DNA from: Embleya sp040605455
GTDB taxonomy: Bacteria > Actinomycetota > Actinomycetes > Streptomycetales > Streptomycetaceae
DNA: 64,000 bases
Reading direction: 5' to 3'
Assembly: GCF_040605455.1 (NCBI RefSeq)
Contig: NZ_JBEXCV010000022.1
Coordinates: forward strand, 17,624-81,623
Position 1 is the stretch's first letter. Each line of letters opens with the position of its first letter. Below, piece by piece: positions 43,503 through 53,097 of this stretch. The translations under genes were made by a program, and so were the position numbers. The notes beneath the pieces are model-generated. The model was given only the letters and a program-made list of their open reading frames with translations. It was not told the origin of the DNA and ran no database searches.

Positions 43503-44294
43503 GTGAGCCGTTACGAGCGGTGGGGTGCGCTCCTGGAGCTGCTGGCCAAGCACGGCCGGCTGGAGGTCGAGGACGTGGCCGCGGAGCTGGACGTCTCACC
43601 CGCGACGATCCGCCGCGACCTGGATCAGCTCGCCCAGCAGCAGATGTTGACCCGCACCCGGGGCGGCGCGGTCGCGCACGCGGTCTCCTACGACCTGCCG
43701 CTGCGTTACAAGACCGCCCGGCACGCGTCCGAGAAGCAGCGCATCGCGCAGGCCGCCGCGGCGCTGGTCAAGCCGGGCGAGACGATCGGGCTCAACGGCG
43801 GCACCACGATGACCGAGGTGGCCCGCGCCCTGGTCGCCCGAGCCGACCTGCACACCGAGGGCGACTCGAACGCGCAGGCGTTCACGATCGTCACCAACGC
43901 GCTCAACATCGCGGGCGAACTCGCCGTGCGCCGGCACGTGAAGATCGTGGTCACCGGCGGTGTGGCGCGCACCCAGTCCTACGAACTGATCGGCCCGTTG
44001 GCCACCGGCATCCTGCGCGAGGTGGCCCTGGACGTGGCGATCCTGGGCGTCGACGCGATCGACGTCGAGCACGGCGCGAGCGCCCACCACGAGGGCGAGG
44101 CCAGCATCAACCAGCTGATGGCCGCCGGCGCGGGCCGGGTGGTGGTGGCCGCGGACTCCTCCAAGCTCGGCCGCCGAGCGTTTGCCCGGATCTGCCCGCT
44201 GGATCGGATCGACGTCCTGGTCACCGACACCTCGGCGACGGAGGGGACCGCGGCGGCCTTCTCCGATGCGGGCGTCCGGGTCATCCGGGTCTGA
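43503..44294 (+). CDS. DeoR-family transcriptional regulator
   Basis: 263 residues from GTG 43503, preceded by GGGAGG. The N-terminal helix-turn-helix is RLEVEDVAAELDVSPATIRRDL, and the C-terminal sugar-phosphate-sensing domain has GLNGGTTMTEVARAL and VVAADSSKLGRRAF. DeoR regulators sense sugar phosphates. Its neighbours (kinase, nagA, ABC importer) suggest it responds to GlcNAc-6-phosphate or a related amino-sugar phosphate. It likely controls the divergent kinase-nagA unit. Confidence 0.85.
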   Translation: MSRYERWGALLELLAKHGRLEVEDVAAELDVSPATIRRDLDQLAQQQMLTRTRGGAVAHAVSYDLPLRYKTARHASEKQRIAQAAAALVKPGETIGLNGGTTMTEVARALVARADLHTEGDSNAQAFTIVTNALNIAGELAVRRHVKIVVTGGVARTQSYELIGPLATGILREVALDVAILGVDAIDVEHGASAHHEGEASINQLMAAGAGRVVVAADSSKLGRRAFARICPLDRIDVLVTDTSATEGTAAAFSDAGVRVIRV

Positions 44295-44513
44295 ATCCGG
44301 CCGTCGCGCACGACCTGCCCGGACCCCGCGCGCCCGCCTTCCCGGCGGGCGCGTCCGCGCGTTCGGGGCATTCGCGTACTTGTTGATCAACCAACTCGAT
44401 GGACCATTCGCGGGATCGAGCCGGCGCCCTTGGTGCCGGTTCTTCTCCATGCGCGCCCGCGTGGGTAACGAATTGCTCTGCAAACTTCCTCGATCTCTCC
44501 TCCGAATCCGAAG

Positions 44514-44573
44514 ATTGGTGTAGACCTTTCTTCCGGCGAGGTGTTGACTGCCGACACGGCGAGTCCGCAAAAT
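44514..44573 (+). promoter_or_regulatory. Promoter with DasR-like site before the sugar ABC operon
   Basis: 44514-44529 (ATTGGTGTAGACCTTT) matches the Streptomyces DasR-responsive dre consensus at 12 of 16 positions, as I remember that consensus. Fifteen bases on is a promoter, TTGACT (44544-44549), 18-base spacer, CAAAAT (44568-44573). Transcription would begin near 44580, leaving a leader of about 125 bases. The rest of the 411-base gap shows no gene. Confidence 0.55.
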
Positions 44574-44705
44574 GCTCGATGCTGCTCAAGAGTTTTCTTC
44601 AAATCTGCGTTGCGAACAGTTTTGCGCAAGCACGTGCATGGGTTTAGTGCGACCAAACCCTCACCAACGGTCCTGTTTTCCCGAAGGCATGAAGGCGGTA
44701 CTGCG

Positions 44706-45977
44706 ATGAAGCGGCACCAGATGGCATTGGCGGCGACAGGACTGTCGGCCGCACTGCTTCTGTCGGCGTGTGGTGGCTCGGACGACAAGAAGGACAACGG
44801 CGACGGGTCGATCAAGCTGGTCGTGGCCGACTACGGCAGCGGCGACGGCAGCATGCAGAAGTACTGGAACGGGGTGATCTCGTCCTTCAACGAGAAGAAC
44901 CCCGGGATCAAGGTGAACCTGCAGGTCATCAACTGGGATGACATCGACAAGCAGGTCGCGACCATGATCCAGAACAACGACATGCCCGACCTTCTGCAGA
45001 CCGGCGGTTATGCGGACAAGGTCGTCGACGACCTGCTCTACCCGGTCGACGACGTCATGTCGCCCGCCACCAAGGCCGATTTCGTGGACTCCTTCACCCC
45101 GGCCGCGACGGTCAAGGGGAAGCAGTACGGCATTCCCTTCACCTCCAGCACCCGGCAATTGATCTACAACACCGATCTGTTCGCCAGGGCCGGAATCACC
45201 GACCCGCCGAAGACCTGGGACGAACTCAAGGCCGCCGCGACCAAACTCAAGGCCGCAGGGGTGCCGACGCCCTTCGGTCTGCCGCTGGGCAAGGAGGAGG
45301 CCCAGGGCGAGTTCATGAACTGGGCGCTGGGCAACGGCGGCGGCTACCAGACCAATGGCAAGTACACGGTCAACAGCGCGCAGAACGTCGAGGCGTTGAA
45401 CTGGGTCAACGACAACCTGGTCAAGGGCGGTCTGACCGAGTCGAACCCCGGCACCAAGAACCGCAAGGACGTCTACACGGACTTCTACGGCGGCAGCGTC
45501 GGCATGGTGAACAGCAACCCCACCATGATCGCCACGCTGAAGAAGGACTACCCGAACCTCAAGTACGCGACCGCGCCGATCGCCGGCAAGACGGGCCCGC
45601 TGAACGAGACCCTCGGGGTCTGCGACTGGATGATGGCGTTCAAGAAGAACGGCCACAAGGACCAGATCAAGGCGTTCCTGGACCACGCGTTCAGCACCGA
45701 CCAGCAGATCAAGTTCCAGGAGCAGTACAGCTTCCCGCCGGTGACCAAGTCGGTGATGGCCAAGATGACGGCCAACCCCGCCAACGCCGGTCTCAAGCCG
45801 TACATCGACCTGCTGCCCAAGGCGAAGTTCTACCCGCTTAACGACGTCGCGTGGGACGTGCTCTCGCCCAAGATCAAGGAGCAGCTCGGTAGCGCGGTCT
45901 CCGGCAAGTCGCCCAAGGACGTGCTGGACCAGCTCCAGAAGGAAGCCGAAGCGGCGGTCGCGCAGCAGAAGAGCTGA
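44706..45977 (+). CDS. Sugar ABC transporter, substrate-binding lipoprotein
   Basis: 423 residues. A lipoprotein signal ends in LLSACGG (lipidated C22). The mature part is a cluster-B sugar-binding protein: KYWNGVISSFNEKNPGIKV, NNDMPDLLQTGGYADKVVDDLL, YGIPFTSSTRQLIYNTDLFARAGI and DPPKTWDELKAAA. First gene of a three-gene operon. The DasR-like site and nearby nagA favour GlcNAc oligomers or a similar sugar. Confidence 0.87.
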   Translation: MKRHQMALAATGLSAALLLSACGGSDDKKDNGDGSIKLVVADYGSGDGSMQKYWNGVISSFNEKNPGIKVNLQVINWDDIDKQVATMIQNNDMPDLLQTGGYADKVVDDLLYPVDDVMSPATKADFVDSFTPAATVKGKQYGIPFTSSTRQLIYNTDLFARAGITDPPKTWDELKAAATKLKAAGVPTPFGLPLGKEEAQGEFMNWALGNGGGYQTNGKYTVNSAQNVEALNWVNDNLVKGGLTESNPGTKNRKDVYTDFYGGSVGMVNSNPTMIATLKKDYPNLKYATAPIAGKTGPLNETLGVCDWMMAFKKNGHKDQIKAFLDHAFSTDQQIKFQEQYSFPPVTKSVMAKMTANPANAGLKPYIDLLPKAKFYPLNDVAWDVLSPKIKEQLGSAVSGKSPKDVLDQLQKEAEAAVAQQKS

Positions 45978-46021
45978 CGCACCACAGATACGTCCGAGTA
46001 CCGAAGGAGGAGGACGGCCCC

Positions 46022-46933
46022 GTGGCCGAAACCGCCGTACGCAGAGCGCCTACCGTCGTCACCAGAGTCAAGAAGGCGCTGGCCCCGCTGCCGTGGATCG
46101 GCCCGGCCGTCCTCCTCATCGGTGTCGTGGTCCTGTGGCCCGTCGTCGTGATGATCTGGAGCTCCTTCCAGCGCATCCGCCGCACCGGCGTCGTGGTGGG
46201 ATCCAACGGCACCGACAACTACACCAAGCTGTTCGACGAGCCGGACTTCGTGGCCGTGCTGTGGAACACCGTGGTCTGGGTGCTGGTGGTCGTCGCCATC
46301 ACGCTCGTGTTGTCGCTGTTCCTGGCTCAGCTGTTCAACCAGCACTTCCCCGGCCGGCGGTTCGCCCGCTGGGCGATGATCGTGCCGTGGGCGGCCTCGG
46401 TCTTCATGACCGCCGTCGTCTTCAAGTGGATGCTGCACGAGACCCACGGCGCGATCAACACGCTCATGGTCGACCTGCACCTGATGGACGCGGGCAAGGA
46501 CTGGCTCGGCAGGCCCTCCACGGCGATGCCGTGGATGATGGCGGTCGCGGTCTTCGTCTCGCTGCCGTTCACCACGTACACGCTGCTGGCAGGACTCCAG
46601 ACGGTGCCCGGCGAGGTGTACGAGGCGGCCAAGATAGACGGCGCGTCCACGTGGCGCACCTACCTGTCGATCACGCTGCCGCTGCTCAAGCCCGCGATCC
46701 TGGTCGCGGTGGTGATCAACCTGATCAACGTCTTCAACTCGTTCCCGATCATCTGGGCGATGACCAACGGTGGTCCGGGTTACGAGACCGCGACGACCAC
46801 GGTGTTCATGTACCAGCTCAAGGCGTCCGACATCGGGGAGAGCGCCGCGATGTCGGTGGCCAACTTCGCGATGATCATCATCCTGGTCGCGTTTTTCCTC
46901 GTTGTCAGCCGTAACAAGGAGACCGACCGATGA
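46022..46933 (+). CDS. Sugar ABC transporter permease 1 (MalF-type)
   Basis: 303 residues from GTG 46022, with GGAGGAGG in front. Six membrane helices; the coupling loop EAAKIDGASTWRTYLSITLPLLKP is the EAA motif that contacts the ATPase. It overlaps the next gene by four bases. No ATPase gene follows; such Streptomyces importers usually share the MsiK ATPase. Confidence 0.87.
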   Translation: MAETAVRRAPTVVTRVKKALAPLPWIGPAVLLIGVVVLWPVVVMIWSSFQRIRRTGVVVGSNGTDNYTKLFDEPDFVAVLWNTVVWVLVVVAITLVLSLFLAQLFNQHFPGRRFARWAMIVPWAASVFMTAVVFKWMLHETHGAINTLMVDLHLMDAGKDWLGRPSTAMPWMMAVAVFVSLPFTTYTLLAGLQTVPGEVYEAAKIDGASTWRTYLSITLPLLKPAILVAVVINLINVFNSFPIIWAMTNGGPGYETATTTVFMYQLKASDIGESAAMSVANFAMIIILVAFFLVVSRNKETDR

Positions 46934-47865
46934 GCACGAGCACCGCCGCCGGCCGCAAGCCGGGCGCCGGCGCCGCCGCGAAGCAGCCTGCGGGCACATC
47001 GGGCGGCGGGAATCGTCCCGGGCGCAAGAAGTCCGTGCGCGGGGGTTCGAAGTACAGCCAAAAGCAGTTGTGGTTCGGTGCGCTCGCCTGGGTGATCGCG
47101 ATCGTGTTCGTCCTGCCCTACGTCGAGATGGCGATCACCGCCCTGCGACCCAAGGACGAACTGACCAGCGACGGCTACGTGCCGTCGAAGTTCGAGTGGG
47201 CCAATTTCGTCGACGTGTGGGACAAGTCCACACTCGGCGACAACCTCAAGGTCTCGCTGCTGGTCGCCGGCATGTCCACGCTGCTCGTGCTGGTGGTCTC
47301 GCTGCCCGCGGCCTACTACACCGCGCGCAAGCGATTCCGCGGCCGGGGCGTCTTCCTGCTGCTCGTGCTGGTCACCCAGATGTTCCAGCCGACGTCACTG
47401 CTGGTCGGGCTGTACCGGGAGTTCTACATCCTGGATCTGCTCGACTCGTACTGGGCGCTCGTGCTCGTCAACGGCGCGTTCAACCTGGCCTTCTCGGTGT
47501 GGATCCTGACCGCCTACTTCAGCGCGATCCCGGTCGAGCTGGAGGAGGCCGCGATGATCGACGGTGCCTCCCGTCTCGGGGCACTGCGTCGGGTCACCCT
47601 GCCGCTGGCGATGCCCGGCATCGTCACGGCGGTGATCTTCACCTTCATCGCGGCGTGGAACGAGTTCACCGTCGCACTGGTGCTGGTGACCACGCCGGAC
47701 AAGCAACCACTCACGGTCGGCATCAACAGCTTCCTGGGCGCCTACCGGGTCGAATGGCAGTACCTGTTCGCCGGTTCGGTGGTGGCGATCGTGCCCGTGG
47801 TGATCCTGTTCGCCTACATCGAGAAGCACGTCGTGTCGGGTCTGACCGCCGGGTCGGTCAAGTAG
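46930..47865 (+). CDS. Sugar ABC transporter permease 2 (MalG-type)
   Basis: 311 residues with a longer, basic and Gly/Ala-rich cytoplasmic N-terminus (about 45 residues), then six helices. EAA loop: EEAAMIDGASRLGALRRVTLPLAMPG. The start overlaps permease 1 (ATGA). It pairs with permease 1 to form the channel. Operon end is marked by a strong hairpin. Confidence 0.87.
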   Translation: MSTSTAAGRKPGAGAAAKQPAGTSGGGNRPGRKKSVRGGSKYSQKQLWFGALAWVIAIVFVLPYVEMAITALRPKDELTSDGYVPSKFEWANFVDVWDKSTLGDNLKVSLLVAGMSTLLVLVVSLPAAYYTARKRFRGRGVFLLLVLVTQMFQPTSLLVGLYREFYILDLLDSYWALVLVNGAFNLAFSVWILTAYFSAIPVELEEAAMIDGASRLGALRRVTLPLAMPGIVTAVIFTFIAAWNEFTVALVLVTTPDKQPLTVGINSFLGAYRVEWQYLFAGSVVAIVPVVILFAYIEKHVVSGLTAGSVK

Positions 47866-47886
47866 GTCCGGCCGACTCCAAGGAGC

Positions 47887-47922
47887 GCGAAGCCCACAGG
47901 TCTCGGGGCCTGTGGGCTTCGC
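47887..47922. terminator. Bidirectional terminator after the ABC operon
   Basis: A perfect 14-bp stem (47887-47900 with 47909-47922) with an 8-base loop lies between convergent genes. Confidence 0.85.
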
Positions 47923-47940
47923 CGCGTCCGGATCCGGCGG

Positions 47941-48297
47941 CTACGGCAGGGTGATGTGGTACGCCTTGCGCAGCGTCTCGTGCACCGTCCACACCGTCTC
48001 GTCGCCCTCCTGGAGCACGCACGCGTCGCCCGGGCCGACCTCGATCGTCGTGCCGCCGCGGATCTCGATCGTGGCCCGACCGGAGACGACCACGAACAGC
48101 TCGTTGGCCTCGGTGTCGGTCACCACGCCCGGGGTGATCTGCCAGATGCCGCGAATCTGCTTGCCGTCCTCGGATTCCCACAGGACCTTGCCCGAGACCT
48201 CGGGCGTGCCGGAGACGATCTGGGCCGGGTCGAGCGGGTCGGCTTCGAGTTCGGCGGCGGGGATATGGACGGCAAAAGTAGACATGCGGCGGAGCAT
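47941..48297 (-). CDS. Small cupin_3-type protein
   Basis: 118 residues from ATG 48297, which has a GGGGGGA site; an inner ATG at 48285 has none. The fold is a single cupin: WQITPGVVTDTEANELFVVVSGRATIEI, then TIEVGPGDACVLQEGDETVWTVHE. This is the cupin_3 (DUF861, ureidoglycolate-hydrolase-like) group. Metal ligands are incomplete. The function is unknown, and it stands alone. Confidence 0.75.
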   Translation of the reverse strand: MLRRMSTFAVHIPAAELEADPLDPAQIVSGTPEVSGKVLWESEDGKQIRGIWQITPGVVTDTEANELFVVVSGRATIEIRGGTTIEVGPGDACVLQEGDETVWTVHETLRKAYHITLP

Positions 48298-48444
48298 ATA
48301 GGTCCCCCCGCCGATCCCCTCCCGCGGGTGATGCATGGGCTTTTCCGGCGAATCACCGCGCCGGTGCGGTGGTCCGTCGGCGCGGGCGGGCACAATGCCG
48401 AAGGCGGGTCGACGGGCCCGGGTGAGGTACCGAAGGGGTGACCG

Positions 48445-48780
48445 ATGGGCGAGGAACACGACGCGCGGCCCGAGTCGCCCGTGATTCCCGGGCAGGGCGC
48501 CGCGGCGCGCTCGCCCGAAGGGGTTCCCACGGGCGGGCTGTCCGACCGGGACCGGGACATCCTCGAATTCGAGCGCCAGTGGTGGAAGCACGCCGGCGCG
48601 AAGGAACGCGCCGTGCGCGATCGTTTCGGCTTCTCCGCGACTCGCTACTTCCAGGTGCTGAACACACTCCTCGACCGGCCGGAGGCCCTGGAGCACGATC
48701 CGATGCTGGTCCAGCGGCTGCGGCGGCTGCGCGAGGCCCGGCAGCAGGCCCGATCCACCGTGCGTCGTCCCGGGCGCTGA
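48445..48780 (+). CDS. DUF3263 small helix-turn-helix protein
   Basis: 111 residues. A disordered N-terminus then LSDRDRDILEFERQWWKHAGAKERAVRDRFGFSATRYFQ-type DUF3263, a helix-turn-helix resembling sigma-factor region 4. Common next to a LytR_C protein in actinomycetes, as here. Probably DNA-binding; targets unknown. Confidence 0.85.
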   Translation: MGEEHDARPESPVIPGQGAAARSPEGVPTGGLSDRDRDILEFERQWWKHAGAKERAVRDRFGFSATRYFQVLNTLLDRPEALEHDPMLVQRLRRLREARQQARSTVRRPGR

Positions 48781-48792
48781 GGGGCGGCCCCG

Positions 48793-49497
48793 GTGTTCTC
48801 GCGCCGCAGGGACGAGTACGACGTCTTCGACGGCTTCGGTCGGTACGGCCTGATCTGGACCAACGAGGGCCTCAACGAGGGCCTTGAGGCCGAGGAACCC
48901 GAGGCGGACTCGGACTGCGCGGCGGCCGGGCGCGACCTGATCGGCGGGCTGCGGGCCCAGGTCGAACCCGTGTGGGAGCGCTCGCGGCGCGGCCTGATCC
49001 CGGTGGCCGTGCTGCTGGCGATCTGCGTCGCGGCCGGCGTGCTCACGATCGGCCGGGGCGAGCCCGCCTCCCGGGTGGCCGCGGACCGTGCCCGGCACGC
49101 GTCCGGGCCGGCGCCGGTGGCGAGCGTGGCCGCACCGGCCCGCCCGGTGCCGCCCGCCCGAGCACCCGCGACGCCTCGGGGTGCGCAGGGCAAGGTGGTG
49201 CTCCTCGATCAGAGCAAGGTGCCCGCGCTGGCGAAGCGCATGGCCCGGCGGCTGGAGGCGGCGGGCTGGGAGGTCACCGGAACGGACGTGTTCCGCGGTT
49301 CGGTCTCGGCCACCACCGTCTACCACCCCGCCGGGCAGGAGAGACAGGCCCGCGCGCTGGCCGCCGCACTGCCCGGGATCGGCCGGATCAAGCCGGTTTT
49401 CGGTGGCATCCCGCAGCGTCGACTCACCGTGATCGTGGTCGACGACCAGGTGGTCCCGCTGGCCGACCGTCTGCTCGGTTCACTGACCACTGGGTAG
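48793..49497 (+). CDS. LytR_C-domain membrane protein
   Basis: 234 residues. Cytoplasmic acidic N-terminus, one membrane helix (about residues 70-86), an Ala/Pro linker, and an exported LytR_C domain (VVLLDQSKVPALAKRMARRLEAAGW to the end). The domain occurs as the tail of LytR-CpsA-Psr cell-wall enzymes but stands alone here. It follows DUF3263 by 12 bases and is probably co-transcribed. A cell-envelope role is likely. Confidence 0.8.
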   Translation: MFSRRRDEYDVFDGFGRYGLIWTNEGLNEGLEAEEPEADSDCAAAGRDLIGGLRAQVEPVWERSRRGLIPVAVLLAICVAAGVLTIGRGEPASRVAADRARHASGPAPVASVAAPARPVPPARAPATPRGAQGKVVLLDQSKVPALAKRMARRLEAAGWEVTGTDVFRGSVSATTVYHPAGQERQARALAAALPGIGRIKPVFGGIPQRRLTVIVVDDQVVPLADRLLGSLTTG

Positions 49498-49507
49498 GTT
49501 GGACGCC

Positions 49508-50362
49508 ATGACCACGAACCGGTCCACGCTGCCCGAACCCATCACGCCGGCCGGCCGAGCGGGCCTTGCCGCGTTGCTCGGTGAGCCGGCCCGAGCCGTC
49601 GTCGCCCTCGACTTCGACGGCACCCTGGCTCCGATCGTCGACCACCCGGACCAGGCGCGCGCGGACATGCGCGCGGTGACCGCGCTGTCTCGACTGACCC
49701 CGCACCTGGCCGCGGTGGTGATCGTGACCGGCCGCCCGGCCGCGGTCGCCGTCGAGTACGGCCGCTTTCGCGGCGTGCCCGGACTCGAACGCCTCGTCGT
49801 GCTCGGCCACTACGGCCTGGAGCGCTGGGACGCGGCGACCGGCCGGGTCAGCGCGCCGGAGCCGCCGCGCGGGGTGCAGGAGGTACGCCTCGCACTGCCC
49901 GGCCTGCTCCAGACGCTCGACCTGTGGAGCAGCACCTGGGTCGAGGACAAGGGCAGCGCGCTCGCCGTGCACACCCGCCGCGCACCGGACCCGGACGCCG
50001 CGCTCGCGCTGCTGCGCGACCCGCTCGGCGAGCTTGCGGCGCGGCACGACCTGGCCGTCGAGCCCGGCCGCTACGTGCTCGAACTGCGCCCGCGCGGGAT
50101 GGACAAGGGCCGCGCGCTGACCGGCTTCCTCAAGGAGATGCAGGCCGGCTCGGTCCTGTTCGCCGGCGACGACCTGGGCGACCTCGCCGCGTTCGAGGCC
50201 GTCGAGGAGGTGCGCGACCAGGGCACCGCCGGCCTCACCGTGTGCAGCGGCTCGGCCGAGGTGCACGCCCTCGCCGAACGCGCCGACCTGGTCGTCGCCG
50301 GCCCCGACGGCGTCGCCGATCTGCTCACCGCCCTCGCCGACCACGTCGAATCGGCCGGGTAG
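49508..50362 (+). CDS. otsB: Trehalose-6-phosphate phosphatase
   Basis: 284 residues, HAD superfamily. Motif I is DFDGTLAPI near residue 38, motif II falls in VVIVTGRPAA, the lysine in GMDKGRAL and motif IV in FAGDDLGDLAAF. It removes phosphate from trehalose-6-phosphate. ATG 49508 is preferred to TTG 49499. No otsA gene is nearby, so the synthase is elsewhere. Confidence 0.88.
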   Translation: MTTNRSTLPEPITPAGRAGLAALLGEPARAVVALDFDGTLAPIVDHPDQARADMRAVTALSRLTPHLAAVVIVTGRPAAVAVEYGRFRGVPGLERLVVLGHYGLERWDAATGRVSAPEPPRGVQEVRLALPGLLQTLDLWSSTWVEDKGSALAVHTRRAPDPDAALALLRDPLGELAARHDLAVEPGRYVLELRPRGMDKGRALTGFLKEMQAGSVLFAGDDLGDLAAFEAVEEVRDQGTAGLTVCSGSAEVHALAERADLVVAGPDGVADLLTALADHVESAG

Positions 50363-50876
50363 GTCCGGTTCGACGGATCCGACGGGACCGTGCCGCCGGG
50401 CACCGTCCGCACACCCGGCCGCCGGTTGGCCCGGACGTACGCGCGCACGGTCGGGACGCGCCGGCGATCCCCGAACTTCCCGCGCACGGTTCGGGGATCG
50501 CCGCCGCGACCGCGAAGCGTGCCCGCGGGTCCAGCAGCAACGCGGCGATCGCCCCCGCTCCACCCCGCCTGCCGCACCGCCCCTGCCGCACCGCGTCCGC
50601 CCGGCCCGTCGGGCGTCCGCGCCGGCCCGTTCCGCGCCCGCGACCGAGCATGGCCCGGCAAAGGGAGTTGATGGCAGAGGCGGACTGGCCTAGGCTCGCT
50701 GGTTCCGCTGCCCCACCCAGTGCAGTGATCGGGAATCGTCCTCGGCGCCCGGCACCGGTGGGCCGCGCGGGCCGCCGCCTTCGGGCACCCGGCTCGCGCC
50801 CTCCGCAGGGGCGCACCAGGACGTGGCATCGCACACGGCCGGGCTCCGAATTGTCGCCGCCACGAACCGGAGAGAC
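50363..50876. other. GC-rich intergenic region with hairpin
   Basis: No supported gene; the open frames here are Arg/Pro-rich shadows. A perfect 14-bp stem (50463-50476 with 50489-50502, 12-base loop) probably ends otsB transcription. Confidence 0.6.
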
Positions 50877-53036
50877 ATGTCCGCGCCCGCCACCACCGGC
50901 TCCGCCCTGCCCACTCCCGACGCGCTCGCCGTCGAACGCGCCTACCTGGACGCCTCCCGCGCCGCGCTGCGCCGGATGCGCGAGGAGACCGAGGCGCTCG
51001 ACCTGCGTGACGTCGGCGCCACCGCCGTCGCCAACGAGACCGCCCAGCACCTGATCGCCAAGCGCATCGCCGCACTGGCCGACCACGCCGGCTCACCGCT
51101 GTTCTTCGGCCGGGTCGACGGCCGATTCGCCGACGGCGTCGAGGACGCCGAACCGGTCGAGGTGAGCGCCGACCCGAGCAAGCCCGTCGAATCCTTCTGG
51201 ATCGGCCGTCGGCACGTACACGACGAACTCGGCGACCCGATGGTGGTGGACTGGCGCGCGCCGCTGTCCCGCGCGTTCTACCGCGCCAACCGGGCCGAAC
51301 CGCTCGGTGTCGAGCTGCGCCGCCGCTTCGGCTGGACGACCGGCGAGCTGACCGCGTTCGAGGACGAGCACCTGACCGACCCGGACGAGGTCGACACCGC
51401 CAGTGGCATCCTCGCGGCGGAGATCGAGCGCCCGCGCATGGGCCCGATGCGTGACATCGTGGCGACCATCCAGCCCGAGCAGGACGAGATCGTGCGTTCC
51501 GATCTGGGCCACACGCTGTGCGTACAGGGCGCGCCCGGCACCGGCAAGACCGCCGTCGGCCTGCACCGCGTGGCCTGGCTGCTGTACGCCTACCGGGACC
51601 GCCTCGCCCGCAGCGGCACCCTGGTGGTCGGCCCGAACCGGGCCTTCCTCGACTACATCCAGCAGGTGCTGCCCGCCCTCGGTGAGATCGAGGTCGGTCA
51701 GACCACCGTCGAGGACCTGGTCACCCGCACCTCCAAGATCAAGGTCCGGGCGCTGGACGAGGCGGTGTCCGGCACGATCAAGGGCGACGCGCGGATGGCC
51801 GACGTGCTGCGCCGTGCGGTGTGGTCGGGACTGAGGGCGCCGACGGAGTCGGTGGCCGTGGTCCGCGACTCGCGCACCTGGCGGCTCGCGGTGTACGAGG
51901 TCGAGGAACTGGTCGCCGCGCTGCGCACGCGCGACGTGCGCTACGGCGCGGCCCGCGACATGCTCCGGCAACGCATCGCACACGCGCTGCTGACCAAGAT
52001 GGAGGAGCGCGGCGAGTCCCCGGACGACCGGGTCCAGGACGCGGTCGCGCGCAGCCGACCGGTCAAGGCGGCGGTGGACGCGATGTGGCCGGCGGTGGAT
52101 CCGCTCAAGCTGGTCTTCCGGCTGCTGGGCGACGCCGACTTCCGGGCCGCGTGCGCGGACGGCGTGCTGACCGCCGAGGAACAGGCCGCGATCGGCTGGG
52201 CCACGCCGCCGCGCGGGGTGGGATCCGCGCGTTGGACCGTGGCCGACGCGGTGCTCGTGGACGAGACCGCCGACCTGCTCTACCGCACCGGTGGCTACGG
52301 ACACGTGGTGATCGACGAGGCGCAGGACCTGTCCCCGATGCAGTTGCGCGCGGTGGGCCGGCGCTGCTCCACCGGCTCGGCGACGGTGCTCGGCGACATC
52401 GCGCAGGGCACCACGCCGTGGGCCACCCCCGGTTGGCGGCAGACGCTGCATCACCTGGGACACGAGGGGGCCAGGATCGAGGAGCTGACCCGGGGCTTCC
52501 GAGTGCCGCTGCAGATCCTGGAGTTCGCCAGTCGGTTGTTGCCGCTGATCGCGCCGGGCCTGGCACCCGCGTCCTCGGTTCGGCAGGCGGCGGGCGCACT
52601 GGAACTGCGTCCGGTCGAGGCCGACGCACTGGCTGCGCGATCCGCCGAGGCGGCGGTCGAACTGCTCGACCACGAGGGCTCGATCGGCCTGATCTGCGCC
52701 GACGCGCGGGTGCCGGAGGTGGCCACCGCGCTGCGCGCGGGCGGCGTCGCGCACCGGGTCCTGGGCGCGGACGGCGACGCCGAACAGGCCCGGATCAGCG
52801 TGGTGCCCGCGTCTCTGGCCAAGGGTCTGGAGTTCGACCACGTCGCGGTCGCCGAACCGGCCGAGATCGTCGACGCCGAGGCCCAGGGGCTGCGCCGGCT
52901 CTACGTGGTGCTCACCCGCGCGGTGTCCGGACTGATCGTGCTGCACGCGCGCCCGCTCCCGGGGCCGCTGGCCGCGTCGGCCGTTGCCGGTCGATCGGCA
53001 AGTGATCGCCGTGCGATCGGCATCCAATACGAGTGA
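50877..53036 (+). CDS. HelD/UvrD-like DNA helicase
   Basis: 719 residues. Walker A (GAPGTGKTAVGLHR) near residue 220 follows a 200-residue N-terminal region with a HelD-like helical start and ILAAEIERPRMGPMRDIVATIQPEQDEIV. Walker B is VIDEAQDLSPMQL near 480, and the C-terminal RecA-type half is shortened, ending VVLTRAVSGLIVLHARPLP. HelD/HelR proteins bind RNA polymerase and release it from DNA, and HelR aids rifamycin tolerance. I see no rifamycin-associated element upstream, so that role is not supported. Confidence 0.82.
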   Translation: MSAPATTGSALPTPDALAVERAYLDASRAALRRMREETEALDLRDVGATAVANETAQHLIAKRIAALADHAGSPLFFGRVDGRFADGVEDAEPVEVSADPSKPVESFWIGRRHVHDELGDPMVVDWRAPLSRAFYRANRAEPLGVELRRRFGWTTGELTAFEDEHLTDPDEVDTASGILAAEIERPRMGPMRDIVATIQPEQDEIVRSDLGHTLCVQGAPGTGKTAVGLHRVAWLLYAYRDRLARSGTLVVGPNRAFLDYIQQVLPALGEIEVGQTTVEDLVTRTSKIKVRALDEAVSGTIKGDARMADVLRRAVWSGLRAPTESVAVVRDSRTWRLAVYEVEELVAALRTRDVRYGAARDMLRQRIAHALLTKMEERGESPDDRVQDAVARSRPVKAAVDAMWPAVDPLKLVFRLLGDADFRAACADGVLTAEEQAAIGWATPPRGVGSARWTVADAVLVDETADLLYRTGGYGHVVIDEAQDLSPMQLRAVGRRCSTGSATVLGDIAQGTTPWATPGWRQTLHHLGHEGARIEELTRGFRVPLQILEFASRLLPLIAPGLAPASSVRQAAGALELRPVEADALAARSAEAAVELLDHEGSIGLICADARVPEVATALRAGGVAHRVLGADGDAEQARISVVPASLAKGLEFDHVAVAEPAEIVDAEAQGLRRLYVVLTRAVSGLIVLHARPLPGPLAASAVAGRSASDRRAIGIQYE

Positions 53037-53097
53037 ACCGCGTGTGTCGGACCGGTTGGTGGTCGGCTTCGCTCGCTCGTTCTGCCATGCTGGCCGG

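Noticed and set aside
50390..50671. Small gene after otsB
   Set aside because: The translation is Arg/Pro-rich low complexity and contains the otsB hairpin; no ribosome binding site.
50690..50876. Rifamycin-associated element before the HelD-like gene
   Set aside because: I see no inverted repeat of that type; the helicase cannot be called a rifamycin-resistance gene from this.
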